In this document: one piece after another, positions 52,989-61,913 of the stretch
How positions within the stretch are numbered: the stretch's first letter is position 1
How the letters are laid out: every line of letters starts with the position of its first letter
Assembly (NCBI GenBank): GCA_963975575.1
Contig: CAXBHL010000001.1
Location: 1,240,001 to 1,304,000 of the forward strand
Direction: 5' to 3'
Source: UBA6054 sp963975575
GTDB lineage: Bacteria; Planctomycetota; Phycisphaerae; Phycisphaerales; UBA1924
Length of the DNA stretch: 64,000 nt
Translations under genes and position numbers: made by a program
Notes under the pieces: model-generated
What the model was told of the DNA's origin: nothing
What the model saw: the letters and a program-made list of their open reading frames with translations, nothing else
Databases searched by the model: none

Positions 52989-54596
52989 ATGAAACCGCCG
53001 CAAGACCCCTCCCACATCATCCCGGATGCGATCGCGTCCGTCCCGGACGCCCCGTGCGAGCGTCCGACGGTGGACGAGGATCAGGGGGAGATGGCCGTTG
53101 TCCCGACCTCGACGCGTCCAGCGCTTCCGCGGGACGGGCTGACGCCGGACGGGCGTTTCAAGTCGGGGCGGCTCGCCGGGCTGACGCTCGGCCCGGCGTT
53201 GTTCGTTCTCTCCTGGCCGATCATCACCGAGTCATTTCTGAACTCGCTCGTGGGGCTGGTGGACACGATGCTGGCGGCGGGGCTGCCCGAGGGCGAGGCC
53301 GCGACGGACGCGATCGGCGGCGCGTCGTACATCATGTGGCTGATCGGGCTGGTGACCATGGCCCTGGGCGTGGGGGCCACGGCGTTGGTGTCGCGGTCGG
53401 TGGGCCGGTCCCGGCTGGCGGTGGCGCGGACGATCGTCGGCCAGACGACGACGCTGGCGATCGTCGCGGGCGTGGTGGTCGGCTCGCTTGTGTTCGTCGG
53501 TGCGCCGCTGGTGGTCGACACGCTCTCGATGCCCGACAACGTGGCCGGTTTCTTCCGCGATTACATGCGCATCATCGCCCTGGGAGTGCCGTTCGCGACC
53601 ATGCTCTTCGGCCTGATCGCGTGCGCCCGGGGGGCGGGAGACTCGATCTCGCCGCTGACGGCGATGATCGTGCGGAACATCGTGAACATTCTCGTGTCCT
53701 GGACGGCGTCCGGTGCCGAGATTTTCGGGCACGCGCCCCCGGTTTCTCTCGACATGGGCGTGACCGGGATCGCCATCGGAACGGTCTGCGGCGACGCCGC
53801 GGGGATGCTGGTGGTGCTGCACCAGGCCCGTACGGGGCGGTGGGGGATCAAGCTGCGTCTCAAGCGGATGCGTCCGCATTGGATCACGATCCGACGGATC
53901 GTGCGATTGGGGGTGCCCAACTTCTTCGAGACGCTGGGCATGTGGATGGGCAACTTTTTTATTGTTGCGTTCGTGGGATCGATCGCCCTGCAGACCGCGC
54001 GGGAGGGCCTGCTGGGAGCCCACATCATCGCGATCCGGATCGAGGCGTTCAGCTTTCTGGCCGGTTTCGCGATGGGCTCGGCGGCGGCCACGCTGGCGGG
54101 CCAGTATCTCGGCGCCAGGAGGCCCGACCTGGCCAAGCGGGCCGTTTGGATCGCCACGGGCGTTGCGGTGTCCATCATGACCGTGTTCGGCGCCGGATTT
54201 GTGCTCTTTCCTCGGGTGATCACGGGTTGGCTGTCCTCGCAGCCCGCCCACCTGGAGTTGGTGCCGCCGCTGCTGGTCATCTGCGGGCTCGTCCAGATCC
54301 CCTTCGCCCTGGCGATCGTGCTCCGCTCGGCCATGCGCGGCGCGGGCGACGCCAAGGCGGTGATGCTGATCACCTGGCTGACGACCTACGCCGTGCGGCT
54401 GCCGCTGGCGTACTTCATCTCGGGCGTGGACCTGACGCTGCCGGAGTTCCTCGGCGGGATGACGATCCCCAACCCCGTGCCCTGGGAGGCGAGCCTGACC
54501 CTGCTCTGGATCGGGATCTGCTCCGAACTGGTCATCCGGGGGATCGCGTTTACGGTGTATTTCATCAAGGGCCGATGGATCCACGCGCGGGTTTGA
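52989..54596 (+). CDS. MATE-family multidrug/sodium efflux transporter
   Basis: 535 aa; about 60 N-terminal residues are hydrophilic, then twelve membrane helices in two similar halves. Family signs are LFVLSWPIITESFLNSLVGLVDTML (shown in part: SWPIITESFLNSLVGLVDT) with the first-helix Pro, YIMWLIGLVTMALGVGATALVSRSVGR in part (GVGATALVSRSVGR), and in the second half NFFETLGMWMGNFF, ARRPDLAKRAVW and LVQIPFALAIVLRSAMRGAGDAK (in part: IVLRSAMRGAGDAK). MATE pumps expel drugs or metabolites using Na+ or H+ gradients. Substrate unknown. Divergent from the dehydrogenase gene. Confidence 0.88.
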   Translation: MKPPQDPSHIIPDAIASVPDAPCERPTVDEDQGEMAVVPTSTRPALPRDGLTPDGRFKSGRLAGLTLGPALFVLSWPIITESFLNSLVGLVDTMLAAGLPEGEAATDAIGGASYIMWLIGLVTMALGVGATALVSRSVGRSRLAVARTIVGQTTTLAIVAGVVVGSLVFVGAPLVVDTLSMPDNVAGFFRDYMRIIALGVPFATMLFGLIACARGAGDSISPLTAMIVRNIVNILVSWTASGAEIFGHAPPVSLDMGVTGIAIGTVCGDAAGMLVVLHQARTGRWGIKLRLKRMRPHWITIRRIVRLGVPNFFETLGMWMGNFFIVAFVGSIALQTAREGLLGAHIIAIRIEAFSFLAGFAMGSAAATLAGQYLGARRPDLAKRAVWIATGVAVSIMTVFGAGFVLFPRVITGWLSSQPAHLELVPPLLVICGLVQIPFALAIVLRSAMRGAGDAKAVMLITWLTTYAVRLPLAYFISGVDLTLPEFLGGMTIPNPVPWEASLTLLWIGICSELVIRGIAFTVYFIKGRWIHARV

Positions 54597-54676
54597 CCTG
54601 TGGAGACAACGAAAGAGACCAGCCGCGTTGGCGACTGGCCCCGGTCAGATTGCTGTGGGTTGTTTCGTGGGCCTCG

Positions 54677-55381
54677 TCAGTGGGACGGCATGAAGATGGT
54701 CTCGCCGGGCTTGGCGTCGGTTCGATCCGTGACGCACTGCACAATTTTCTCGGCGACCGTGTCCGGGTCGAGCGTCTTGCTCTTGGGGAGCACCTTTTCG
54801 TCCCACATCGATCGGAGCATGCCGGTCTCGATGGCGCCGGGGGCGACGGCGTAGGCCCGGATGTTCGACCGCGGCCCTTCGTTGGTGATGGCTCGGCAGG
54901 CCGCGTTCAGGGCGGCCTTGGCGCAGCCGTACACACCAAGGCCCGGGAACGGATCCTTGGTGGACATCGACGAGGTGAAGACGATCGAGCCGCCTTCTTT
55001 CATCTCCCGCATGCAGCGGGCCGCCAGGTCGATCGGGCCGAGGGCGTTGACCTCGAAGGTTTCCCGGAGGTCTTCTATTGAGAAGTCCTTGAGTTTCTTG
55101 AGCCCGGCCGCTCCCGCGTTGTTGATCACCGCATCGATCCGCCCGAACGCCGCGATCGTCTCGTCCACGATGCGGGCCCGGTCCTGATCGCTCGTGACGT
55201 CGGCGACGACGCACTTCCAGGAGATCCCTTCCGGGCCGAGCGCCTCGCCGGTTTCCCGGAGTTTCGATTCGGTCCGGCCGACGAGGACCACGTGGTACCC
55301 CTCATCGACCAGCCGGCCCGCAACGCGCCTCCCGACGCCCGAGCCGGCCCCGGTCACGATCGCCACTTTTCCGTCACTCAT
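54677..55381 (-). CDS. Short-chain dehydrogenase/reductase
   Basis: 234 aa from the ATG at 55381, with GGAAGGATC upstream. Classical SDR pattern: TGAGSGVG cofactor loop at 10-17, ADVTSD near 62, NNAGAAG near 87, catalytic Ser in VFTSSMS, YGCAKAALNA with catalytic Tyr and Lys near 150-154, and VAPGAIETGM. The Arg after the second strand (GRTESKL) hints at NADP(H) preference. The C-terminal KPGETIFMPSH is typical of FabG-like members. Substrate unknown; it is not in a recognisable pathway cluster. Divergent from mqnD with a 145-base gap. Confidence 0.85.
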   Translation of the reverse strand: MSDGKVAIVTGAGSGVGRRVAGRLVDEGYHVVLVGRTESKLRETGEALGPEGISWKCVVADVTSDQDRARIVDETIAAFGRIDAVINNAGAAGLKKLKDFSIEDLRETFEVNALGPIDLAARCMREMKEGGSIVFTSSMSTKDPFPGLGVYGCAKAALNAACRAITNEGPRSNIRAYAVAPGAIETGMLRSMWDEKVLPKSKTLDPDTVAEKIVQCVTDRTDAKPGETIFMPSH

Positions 55382-55526
55382 GCAAAGATCCTTCCATACC
55401 GAATGCTTGCGGCCGATTCTGAGACAACGCGGGCGCCCCGGTGGCCGACCTCCTGCAGATCTGTTCTCATTCTTCGCTCGGTCCGATGCACGAAGGGAGA
55501 GAACCGCCTGCATACGCTCCGGGATC

Positions 55527-56441
55527 ATGCCCGCCCGGACCACCCCGCTCGCCGACCCCTCCCGACCGCTCACGCTGGCGCACTCGCCGGACGCGGACGA
55601 TCTGGTGATGTGGTGGCCGCTGACAGGCCAAAACCACGAGGACGCGGGGCGGTTTTCGGGGCCTCAGCTCGACACGGGGGGGCGGTCGTTCGTGCTGGCC
55701 GCCCGCGACGTGGAGGAGCTCAACAAGCTGGCCGTCACGGGCGGCAGCGACTACGACATCACCGCGATCTCCGCGGCGGCCTACCCGGCCATCGCGGACC
55801 GGTTCGCCATCACCCGGGCCGGGGCGTCGTTCGGCGAGCACTACGGGCCGAAGCTCGTGGTTCGAAAGGATTCGGCGATCGACTCGTTCGAGGATCTGAC
55901 CGGAGATCTGGTCGCGATCCCCGGCGTGAACACCACCGCGTATCTGACACTGCGTTTGGCGGTGCCGGGCGTGCGGGTGGTGGAGATGCTCTTCTCGGAG
56001 ATCCCGGGCGCGGTCATGGACGGGCGGGCGGACGCGGGCCTGCTGATCCACGAGGCCCAGCTCACGCTGGATGATCAGGGGCTGCGCGCCATCGCGGACA
56101 TGGGCCAGTGGTGGGGATCCCAGACCGGCCGGGCGCTGCCGCTCGGGTTAAACGTCGTCCGGCGCGACCTGCCCGATCTGGCGGGGCTTTGCGATCTGCT
56201 GGCCGAGTCCGTGGCGGTCGCGGCCCGCGAAAGAGCGGCGTCCAAGGCGTACCTGAGGCGGAACAACGCCGGCAAACCCGAGTGGAGCGACGAGGACCTG
56301 CTGGACCGCTACCTGGACATGTACGTCTCCCCGATGACGGTGGACATGGGCCAGGCGGGCCGTGAAGCCCTGGCGGAGTTGTACCGCCGTGCCCATGATG
56401 CCGGGCTGATCGACGCCGTTCCGCCACTCGACATCCGATAG
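55527..56441 (+). CDS. mqnD: 1,4-dihydroxy-6-naphthoate synthase-like protein (menaquinone, futalosine route)
   Basis: 304 aa from the ATG at 55527. The opening LTLAHSPDADDLVMWWPLTG is the MqnD signature, followed by NKLAVTGGSDYDITAISAAAYPAI (in part: SDYDITAISAAAYP), GEHYGPKLVVRK, AIPGVNTTAYLTLRLA and DAGLLIHEAQLTL with the conserved His. The fold is that of a periplasmic-binding protein, without signal peptide. MqnD splits cyclic dehypoxanthine futalosine in the alternative menaquinone pathway. A related substrate-binding enzyme is possible, but the motifs fit MqnD well. The following two small genes are probably co-transcribed (nine-base gap). Confidence 0.82.
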   Translation: MPARTTPLADPSRPLTLAHSPDADDLVMWWPLTGQNHEDAGRFSGPQLDTGGRSFVLAARDVEELNKLAVTGGSDYDITAISAAAYPAIADRFAITRAGASFGEHYGPKLVVRKDSAIDSFEDLTGDLVAIPGVNTTAYLTLRLAVPGVRVVEMLFSEIPGAVMDGRADAGLLIHEAQLTLDDQGLRAIADMGQWWGSQTGRALPLGLNVVRRDLPDLAGLCDLLAESVAVAARERAASKAYLRRNNAGKPEWSDEDLLDRYLDMYVSPMTVDMGQAGREALAELYRRAHDAGLIDAVPPLDIR

Positions 56442-56450
56442 AATCCGGGT

Positions 56451-56915
56451 ATGAACGCGCTCGAAAAACTGCGGGAGGTCACGGACACGATCGGCACCGC
56501 CACGAACGGGCTGGTCATCGTCGATTCCTGGACCCTCGTGGGGCGGCTGCTCTCGAGGTTCCCCGTGGACAAGCAGGAGTCGGCCCGGGTGCTGGCCGCC
56601 AAGGACCACGCCGGCCTGAACGCGCTCGTCACAGAACTGGAGAACCCGCGTCCCGTTCGGGCGGACGCGGGGGTGTCAGATGGCGACATGCAGGCCGCGC
56701 TCAAGGCGTTCCGCAAACGGCTCAAGCTGACGCGGCTGGACCAGGAGTCGAAGCTGGGCGGTCGGTACACCTCGGGCGGCAAGAAGTCAGACATCGACGC
56801 GATCATCCCGCCGTCCGAGTTTGCGCCGGAAGTGTGGCGAGCGCTCGAGGCCGCGGGCAAGCTGCGGGCCGCGGGCGGCGGTTTCTACGCCGAGGTGGGG
56901 CAGGGAGGACCATGA
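56451..56915 (+). CDS. Hypothetical protein
   Basis: 154 aa, not recognised. It is soluble, helical and mildly basic, with no signal peptide. Three segments are visible: an N-terminal half (LEKLREVTDTIGTATNGLVIV, shown in part), a linker, and a C-terminal part with LKAFRKRLKLTRLDQESKLGG and a KSDIDAIIPPSEF stretch. A Phe/Tyr-containing end follows (GGGFYAEVG). It sits nine bases after mqnD and overlaps the DUF4112 gene by four bases (ATGA), so its expression is coupled to both. A link with menaquinone synthesis is possible but unsupported. Confidence 0.6.
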   Translation: MNALEKLREVTDTIGTATNGLVIVDSWTLVGRLLSRFPVDKQESARVLAAKDHAGLNALVTELENPRPVRADAGVSDGDMQAALKAFRKRLKLTRLDQESKLGGRYTSGGKKSDIDAIIPPSEFAPEVWRALEAAGKLRAAGGGFYAEVGQGGP

Positions 56916-57268
56916 AGGTGGACGGGTCACCCATCCCGCACTCGGTCCGGCTCGCCAACGCGCTGGACGCGAAGTTCAGGGTGCCGGGCACCCGGTTCCG
57001 GTTTGGTCTCGATCCGGTCATCGGGCTGCTGCCGGTGGCGGGGGACACGATCTCGCTGTGCCTGGGGCTGCTCATTCTCGCCGATGCGCGCCGGCTGGGC
57101 GCCCGCAAGCGGGTTCTGGCGCTGATGCTGCTGAACCTGGGGGTTGACTGGGTGATAGGGATGATCCCGCTGATCGGCGACGTCGCGGACTTTTTCATCA
57201 AGCCCAACCGTGCCAACGCGAACCTGCTGCTACAAGAGCACGCCGCCGGGCGGCTGCGGGGCGGCTGA
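56912..57268 (+). CDS. DUF4112 membrane protein
   Basis: 118 aa from the ATG at 56912, with GGGAGG upstream. It matches DUF4112: RLANALDAKFRVPGTRFRFGLDP, IGLLPVAGDTISLCLGLLIL as first membrane span (shown in part), and WVIGMIPLIGDVADFFIKPNRAN around the second span. The paired phrases (I/L)GLLPVAGD and IGMIPLIGD, each with an acidic residue in or next to a membrane segment, are the family hallmark. Function is not established. Coupled to the hypothetical gene upstream; the CPBP gene follows 33 bases later. Confidence 0.8.
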   Translation: MKVDGSPIPHSVRLANALDAKFRVPGTRFRFGLDPVIGLLPVAGDTISLCLGLLILADARRLGARKRVLALMLLNLGVDWVIGMIPLIGDVADFFIKPNRANANLLLQEHAAGRLRGG

Positions 57269-57301
57269 CCCCCCTGCGGCCCCGCGGCCTACCCTCCGCC
57301 C

Positions 57302-58060
57302 GTGCCGGAAGTCCCGGATCAGACCGCCCGCCTGACGCCAAGCCGTGCCGCGGCCCGCTGGGTCGAACTGCTTCTGCTCTATGTTGTGTTGCCGGCGGTG
57401 CTCGCCGCGGCGGTCGACCGGCACGGCCGGTTTCACGCCTTCATGCACGCCTGCGGCCTTGGCTGGTTCGTGGATTACGCGGCGGTGCCCGGACGCATCG
57501 TGTTCCCGGTGCTGCTGGGCACCACGGCGTTGATCGTGGCGGTGCTGCTCTTTGATCGCTCGTTCGATCGCTCTCAGTTGTGGGGGTGGAGCCGGGCGCG
57601 GGCGGAGCTGCCCCGCGTGCTGATCTTCTGGAGCGTGGGCGCGATCGGGCTGCTGGGCCTGACCGCGTTCATCGCGTTCCGGACGGATCTGCTCCCGGAA
57701 GCGGGGTTCATGCGCCTGCCGCGCGAGCGACCGGAGATCCTGCTGATCATCTGGCTCGCGTACCCCTGGGTGAGCGCGTACCCGCAGGAGATCACGCACC
57801 GGGTGTTCTTCTGGCACCGCTACGCGGTGCTGTTCCCCAATCGCTGGGTGATGCTGCTCGTCAATGCCCTGGTGTTCGCGTGGATGCACGCGTTATTCTG
57901 GAACCTGATCGCTCTGGCGATGACGTTCGCGGGCGGCCTGCTGTTCGCCTGGACGTACGACCGGACCCGATCGGCGCTGGCCGCGGGCGTCGAGCACGGC
58001 CTGTACGGGGCGTGGTGCTTCACGGTGGGGTTGGGATGGTTCGTGTTTGCCGGGCGCTGA
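57302..58060 (+). CDS. CPBP-family intramembrane protein (protease motif altered)
   Basis: 252 aa from a GTG at 57302. Six to seven hydrophobic segments. The CPBP/Abi region is in the C-terminal half: YPQEITHRVFF at 160-170 corresponds to the EExxxR motif but the first Glu is Gln162; FAWMH at 192-196 matches the second motif (His196); HGLYGAW with His232 matches the third. In active Rce1-type proteases the first Glu activates water, so this protein may be inactive or use Glu163. Family roles include peptide maturation and self-immunity. Monocistronic or last in the mqnD cluster. Confidence 0.7.
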   Translation: MPEVPDQTARLTPSRAAARWVELLLLYVVLPAVLAAAVDRHGRFHAFMHACGLGWFVDYAAVPGRIVFPVLLGTTALIVAVLLFDRSFDRSQLWGWSRARAELPRVLIFWSVGAIGLLGLTAFIAFRTDLLPEAGFMRLPRERPEILLIIWLAYPWVSAYPQEITHRVFFWHRYAVLFPNRWVMLLVNALVFAWMHALFWNLIALAMTFAGGLLFAWTYDRTRSALAAGVEHGLYGAWCFTVGLGWFVFAGR

Positions 58061-58142
58061 TCGCTCAGCGGATGGCGCGGGCTCGGATTGGTGGAGCACG
58101 CCTCGCCGAACGGCCGGATTCTGCCACCCGAGCGGGCCTCTG

Positions 58143-58165
58143 TGGTAAGATCGGAGCATTCCGAT
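58143..58165 (+). promoter_or_regulatory. Extended -10 promoter with overlapping palindrome before the S9 peptidase gene
   Basis: TGG followed by TAAGAT (58146-58151) forms an extended -10 element with no recognisable -35. The palindrome ATCGGA-GCAT-TCCGAT (58150-58165) covers the expected start point near 58158, as an operator would. The leader to the ATG at 58191 would be about 33 bases. Confidence 0.4.
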
Positions 58166-58190
58166 ACGACTCGAAGAGGGGTAACTCCTT

Positions 58191-60377
58191 ATGCCAGAAC
58201 GACTCATGACGCTTATCGCTGTTTCCTGCCTGTCCGTGCCGGCCTTTGCGGCCGCCCCCCCGGCGACCGAGGCGCGCGTGGTGGTGGACACCTACCACGG
58301 GGTGGAGGTCCTGGACCCGTACCAGTGGCTGGAGGGCGACAACTCCGACGCTGAGAACATGGGCCGCCTGACCGACGAGGTGGGAGTCTGGACCGACGCC
58401 CAGAACGCGTTCACCCGGTCGGTGCTCGACCGGCTGCCCGGTCGCAAGGCGCTGGAACAGCGCATCTCCGAGCTGCTCGAAGTGCCCTCGATCGGCACGC
58501 CGAGCGTGTACGGTAATCGTTACTTTTACTCCAAGCGTGAGGGCACGCAGAACCAGTCGCTGCACTACGTCCGCGAGGGCGTGGACGGCGAGGATCGGTT
58601 GCTGCTGGACCCGAACCAGATCGATCCGACCGGGCTGACGACGATCTCGTGGACCGCGCCGAACCGTGACGGTTCGCTCATGGCGTTCGGTATGTACCGG
58701 TCCGGGGACGAGAACTCGACGTTGTACCTGATGGACGTGGCGACCGGCACCTGGCTCGCCGACGAGATCCCGGGCAAGGTCAATCTGGCGGGGTGGGACC
58801 CGGACGGCAAGGGGTTCATCTATCGCCGGCTCGAGAGCCTCGACGATGCGTACTCGGGGGTGTACAAACACCACGTCATCGGGACACACCATTCGCAGGA
58901 CACCGTGCTATTCCGTCAGAAGGACACCGGTTTCTTCTACAAGGACGCGGGGTACAGCGACGAGAAGCTCGCGGCCCTGAAGACGACCTGGGGTCCGTTC
59001 GCCACTCCCTCCGAGGACGGCCGCTGGATGCTGGTGGGCTACTGGACCGGCACCGCGGGCGTTGACCTGTGGGTCGCGGATCTGGACGCCTGGCGTCGGA
59101 CCGGGGAGGTTGAGCTTGTCCCGATGGTCATGGGCCAGTCCGGCCGGGTCGGCGCCACGCACTTCAGCGGTGACCGGCTGTATATGCAGACGGCCATCGG
59201 CGCGCCGAACGGTCGGGTGGTCATGGTCGATCTGACCGACCCCGCGATCGAACATTGGAAGGACATCGTCCCCGAGGACCCCAAGCTGGTTCTGAGCGGG
59301 ACCTCGTTCGCGCGCGGCATCATCGCGGCGGATTACCTCGATCAGGCCAGGACGCGCATCACGCTCTTCGCCTACGACGGGACCCGCAAGGGTGATCTCG
59401 AACTGCCGGGCATCGGCTCGGCGGGCCTGTCGACCTCCGACGACCGCACCGAGGCCTTTCTGACGTTCTCGTCTTACAACATGCCGCGTTCGATCTATCA
59501 CGTCGATCTGGCCACCGGCGAGCGCGAGTTGTGGGCCAGCCCGGACGTGCCGGTCGATCCCTCGCTGATCGAGGTCAAGCAGGTCTGGTACCCGTCCAAG
59601 GACGGCACCCAGGTCTCGATGTTCATCGTCCACAAGAAGGGCCTGGCGCTCGACGGCAAGAACCCCACCATCCTCTACGGGTACGGCGGCTTCAACATCT
59701 CGATGACCCCGGGCTTCAGCTCGACGATGTTCCCCTGGTACGAGAAGGGCGGCGTGTACGCGGTGGCCAACCTCCGCGGCGGCGGCGAGTACGGCAAGGC
59801 CTGGCATGAGGCCGGCATGCTCGAGAACAAGCAGAACGTGTTCGACGACTTCATCGCCGCGGGCGAGTTCCTGATAAAAGAGGGCTACACCAATCCGAAG
59901 CAGCTGGGCATCGCCGGAGGTTCCAATGGCGGCCTGCTGACCGGGGCGGCGGTGACCCAGCGCCCGGACCTGTTCGCCGCGGCCATCTCCGCGGTGCCGC
60001 TGCTGGACATGCTCCGCTATCAGAACTTCCTGATGGCCCGCTACTGGGTGCCCGAGTATGGCAGCAGCGAAGACTCCGGCCAGTTCGAGTACATCCGAGC
60101 CTACTCGCCCTATCAGAACGTCAAACCCGGCGTGAAGTACCCCGCCGTCCTGTTCACGGCGGGCGAGAACGACACGCGGGTCCATCCGCTGCACGCCCGG
60201 AAGATGGCGGCCCTCATGCAGGCGTCCACTGGCTCCGATCCGACGCAGGACCCCATCCTGCTGTGGGTCGATCGTGACGCGGGCCACGGCGGCGGCAAGC
60301 CCCGGCACCTGCAGATCCGCGACATCGCCGACCAACGCCTGTTCATGATGTGGCAGCTCGGCATGATCAAGGAGTAG
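58191..60377 (+). CDS. Exported prolyl oligopeptidase family serine peptidase (S9A)
   Basis: 728 aa from the ATG at 58191, with GAAGAGGGG upstream. Residues 1-23 are a signal peptide (LMTLIAVSCLSVPAFAAAPP). The N-terminal beta-propeller region follows a typical opening, VEVLDPYQWLEGDNSD. The catalytic alpha/beta-hydrolase domain has YGYGGFNISMTPGFS, LRGGGEYGKAWHEAG, nucleophile Ser in GIAGGSNGGLLTGA, Asp in TAGENDTRVHPLHA and His in DRDAGHGGGKPR. It cleaves short peptides after proline and, being exported, probably works in the periplasm. A regulated promoter is suggested by the overlapping palindrome. Confidence 0.92.
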   Translation: MPERLMTLIAVSCLSVPAFAAAPPATEARVVVDTYHGVEVLDPYQWLEGDNSDAENMGRLTDEVGVWTDAQNAFTRSVLDRLPGRKALEQRISELLEVPSIGTPSVYGNRYFYSKREGTQNQSLHYVREGVDGEDRLLLDPNQIDPTGLTTISWTAPNRDGSLMAFGMYRSGDENSTLYLMDVATGTWLADEIPGKVNLAGWDPDGKGFIYRRLESLDDAYSGVYKHHVIGTHHSQDTVLFRQKDTGFFYKDAGYSDEKLAALKTTWGPFATPSEDGRWMLVGYWTGTAGVDLWVADLDAWRRTGEVELVPMVMGQSGRVGATHFSGDRLYMQTAIGAPNGRVVMVDLTDPAIEHWKDIVPEDPKLVLSGTSFARGIIAADYLDQARTRITLFAYDGTRKGDLELPGIGSAGLSTSDDRTEAFLTFSSYNMPRSIYHVDLATGERELWASPDVPVDPSLIEVKQVWYPSKDGTQVSMFIVHKKGLALDGKNPTILYGYGGFNISMTPGFSSTMFPWYEKGGVYAVANLRGGGEYGKAWHEAGMLENKQNVFDDFIAAGEFLIKEGYTNPKQLGIAGGSNGGLLTGAAVTQRPDLFAAAISAVPLLDMLRYQNFLMARYWVPEYGSSEDSGQFEYIRAYSPYQNVKPGVKYPAVLFTAGENDTRVHPLHARKMAALMQASTGSDPTQDPILLWVDRDAGHGGGKPRHLQIRDIADQRLFMMWQLGMIKE

Positions 60378-60464
60378 TCTGTCGTTCAGATTCTCGGTTT
60401 CCGCGATCCGCGGCCGGCGCCGATTGGTCGGAGCGCCACGCTCGGCGCATCAAGCGAGAAGGTC

Positions 60465-61895
60465 GTGAAGAAACGCGAACTCATCAACCTGGGTCTCCCC
60501 CAAGGGGACGCCCTCCGCGCGGCCGTCGAGGCCTGCGCGGCCCACCGGCCCGAGCGCGACGCCGCCCGGGAGGGGATCCGTCGTGTTCTGGAAAACCCGC
60601 AGGCCGCGTCGGAGGATCCGATCTGGGGCGGTGTGGCCCGGGCGCTGCTCGGGCCCGGCGCGGCGGCGCTCCGTCGCACCCCGGCACCCCTGAACATCTG
60701 GGGCCGCGTGGGCGAGGACATCGACCAGCCGTCGGTCGATCAGGCCCGCCGGGCGTGCGAGCTGCCCATCTCCGTCGCGGCGGCCTTGATGCCCGACGCG
60801 CACGTCGGCTACGGGTTGCCCATCGGGGGCGTGCTGGCGACCCGGGGCGCCGTGATCCCGTACGCGGTGGGGGTGGACATCGCCTGCCGAATGAAAGTCA
60901 CGGTGCTGGACCTTCCGACGGACCTGCTAGATTCCGACGCCGGGCGGCACCGGTTGACCGACGCCATCGAGACCGAGACCCGCTTCGGCATGGGGGCGGC
61001 CTTCGGCGGCGGGCGGGGCGGGCGCAAACGCGAGCACGAGGTCATGGACGACGACTGGGCCGTCTCGCCGGTCACGGCCCGCGTCAAGGACAAGGCCCAC
61101 GCCCAGCTCGGCTCCTCCGGTTCGGGCAACCACTTCGTCGAGTTCGGCGTGCTGACGGTTTCCGAGGCCGACGCTCACTCGCCGCTCGGGCTCGGGGCCG
61201 GTTCGTATCTGGCGTTGATGTCGCACTCGGGCTCCCGCGGCGCGGGGGCGGCGGTGTGCGATCATTATTCACGCATCGCGATGGATGCGCATCCAGAACT
61301 CGACAAGCAGCACAAGCACCTTGCATGGCTGGACCTCGGCTCCGAGGCCGGGCGGGAGTACTGGGAGGCCATGAACCTCATGGGTCGTTACGCGAGCGCC
61401 AACCACGCGTGCATCCACCACCACATCGCGCAGCACCTGGGCGCGGAGGTTATCGCGGGGGTCGAGAACCACCACAACTTCGCGTGGGAAGAGCGGCACG
61501 TGGTCGACGGGGTGGAGGAAACGCTGATCGTCCACCGCAAGGGGGCGACGCCCGCGGGCGCCGGGGTGCTCGGCGTGATCCCCGGTTCCATGGCGGACCC
61601 GGCGTTCATCGTGGTGGGCAGGGACGGCGCCGGCTCGCTGTCCTCGGCCTCTCACGGGGCCGGGCGGGTGATGTCACGGACGGCCGCCAAGAACACGTTC
61701 CGCTGGCCGGCGGTCCGTGAGCTGCTCAAGGAGCGGGGTGTCACCGTGATCTCGGCCGGGATCGACGAGAACCCCGGGGTCTACAAGGACATCCGGCGCG
61801 TGATCGCGCAGCAGGCCGACCTCGTGCGACCCGTGGCCCGGTTCGATCCCAAGCTGGTCAAAATGGCCCCCGACGGCGAGAAGGCCGAGGACTAA
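60465..61895 (+). CDS. rtcB: RtcB-family RNA ligase
   Basis: 476 aa from the GTG at 60465. RtcB joins 2',3'-cyclic phosphate or 3'-phosphate ends to 5'-OH ends with GTP and Mn2+. Seen here: MPDAHVGYGLPIGGVLAT near 109-126, the metal Cys141 in VGVDIACRMKVTV, GSGNHFVEFG near 220, MSHSGSRGAG near 245, HHHIAQHLGAEV and the guanylylated His region SLSSASHGAGRVMSRTAAK (in part). The DIACRMK sequence replaces the common DIGCG(M/V)R form and marks a divergent branch. No archease or RtcA gene is adjacent; the DUF1801 gene lies 18 bases downstream. Confidence 0.87.
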   Translation: MKKRELINLGLPQGDALRAAVEACAAHRPERDAAREGIRRVLENPQAASEDPIWGGVARALLGPGAAALRRTPAPLNIWGRVGEDIDQPSVDQARRACELPISVAAALMPDAHVGYGLPIGGVLATRGAVIPYAVGVDIACRMKVTVLDLPTDLLDSDAGRHRLTDAIETETRFGMGAAFGGGRGGRKREHEVMDDDWAVSPVTARVKDKAHAQLGSSGSGNHFVEFGVLTVSEADAHSPLGLGAGSYLALMSHSGSRGAGAAVCDHYSRIAMDAHPELDKQHKHLAWLDLGSEAGREYWEAMNLMGRYASANHACIHHHIAQHLGAEVIAGVENHHNFAWEERHVVDGVEETLIVHRKGATPAGAGVLGVIPGSMADPAFIVVGRDGAGSLSSASHGAGRVMSRTAAKNTFRWPAVRELLKERGVTVISAGIDENPGVYKDIRRVIAQQADLVRPVARFDPKLVKMAPDGEKAED

Positions 61896-61913
61896 CGAGC
61901 GCAGGAGTCACCG

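Noticed and set aside
53054..55081. 675-codon plus-strand frame overlapping the MATE and SDR genes
   Set aside because: It reads the MATE gene out of frame and the SDR gene on the wrong strand; no ribosome site or motif.
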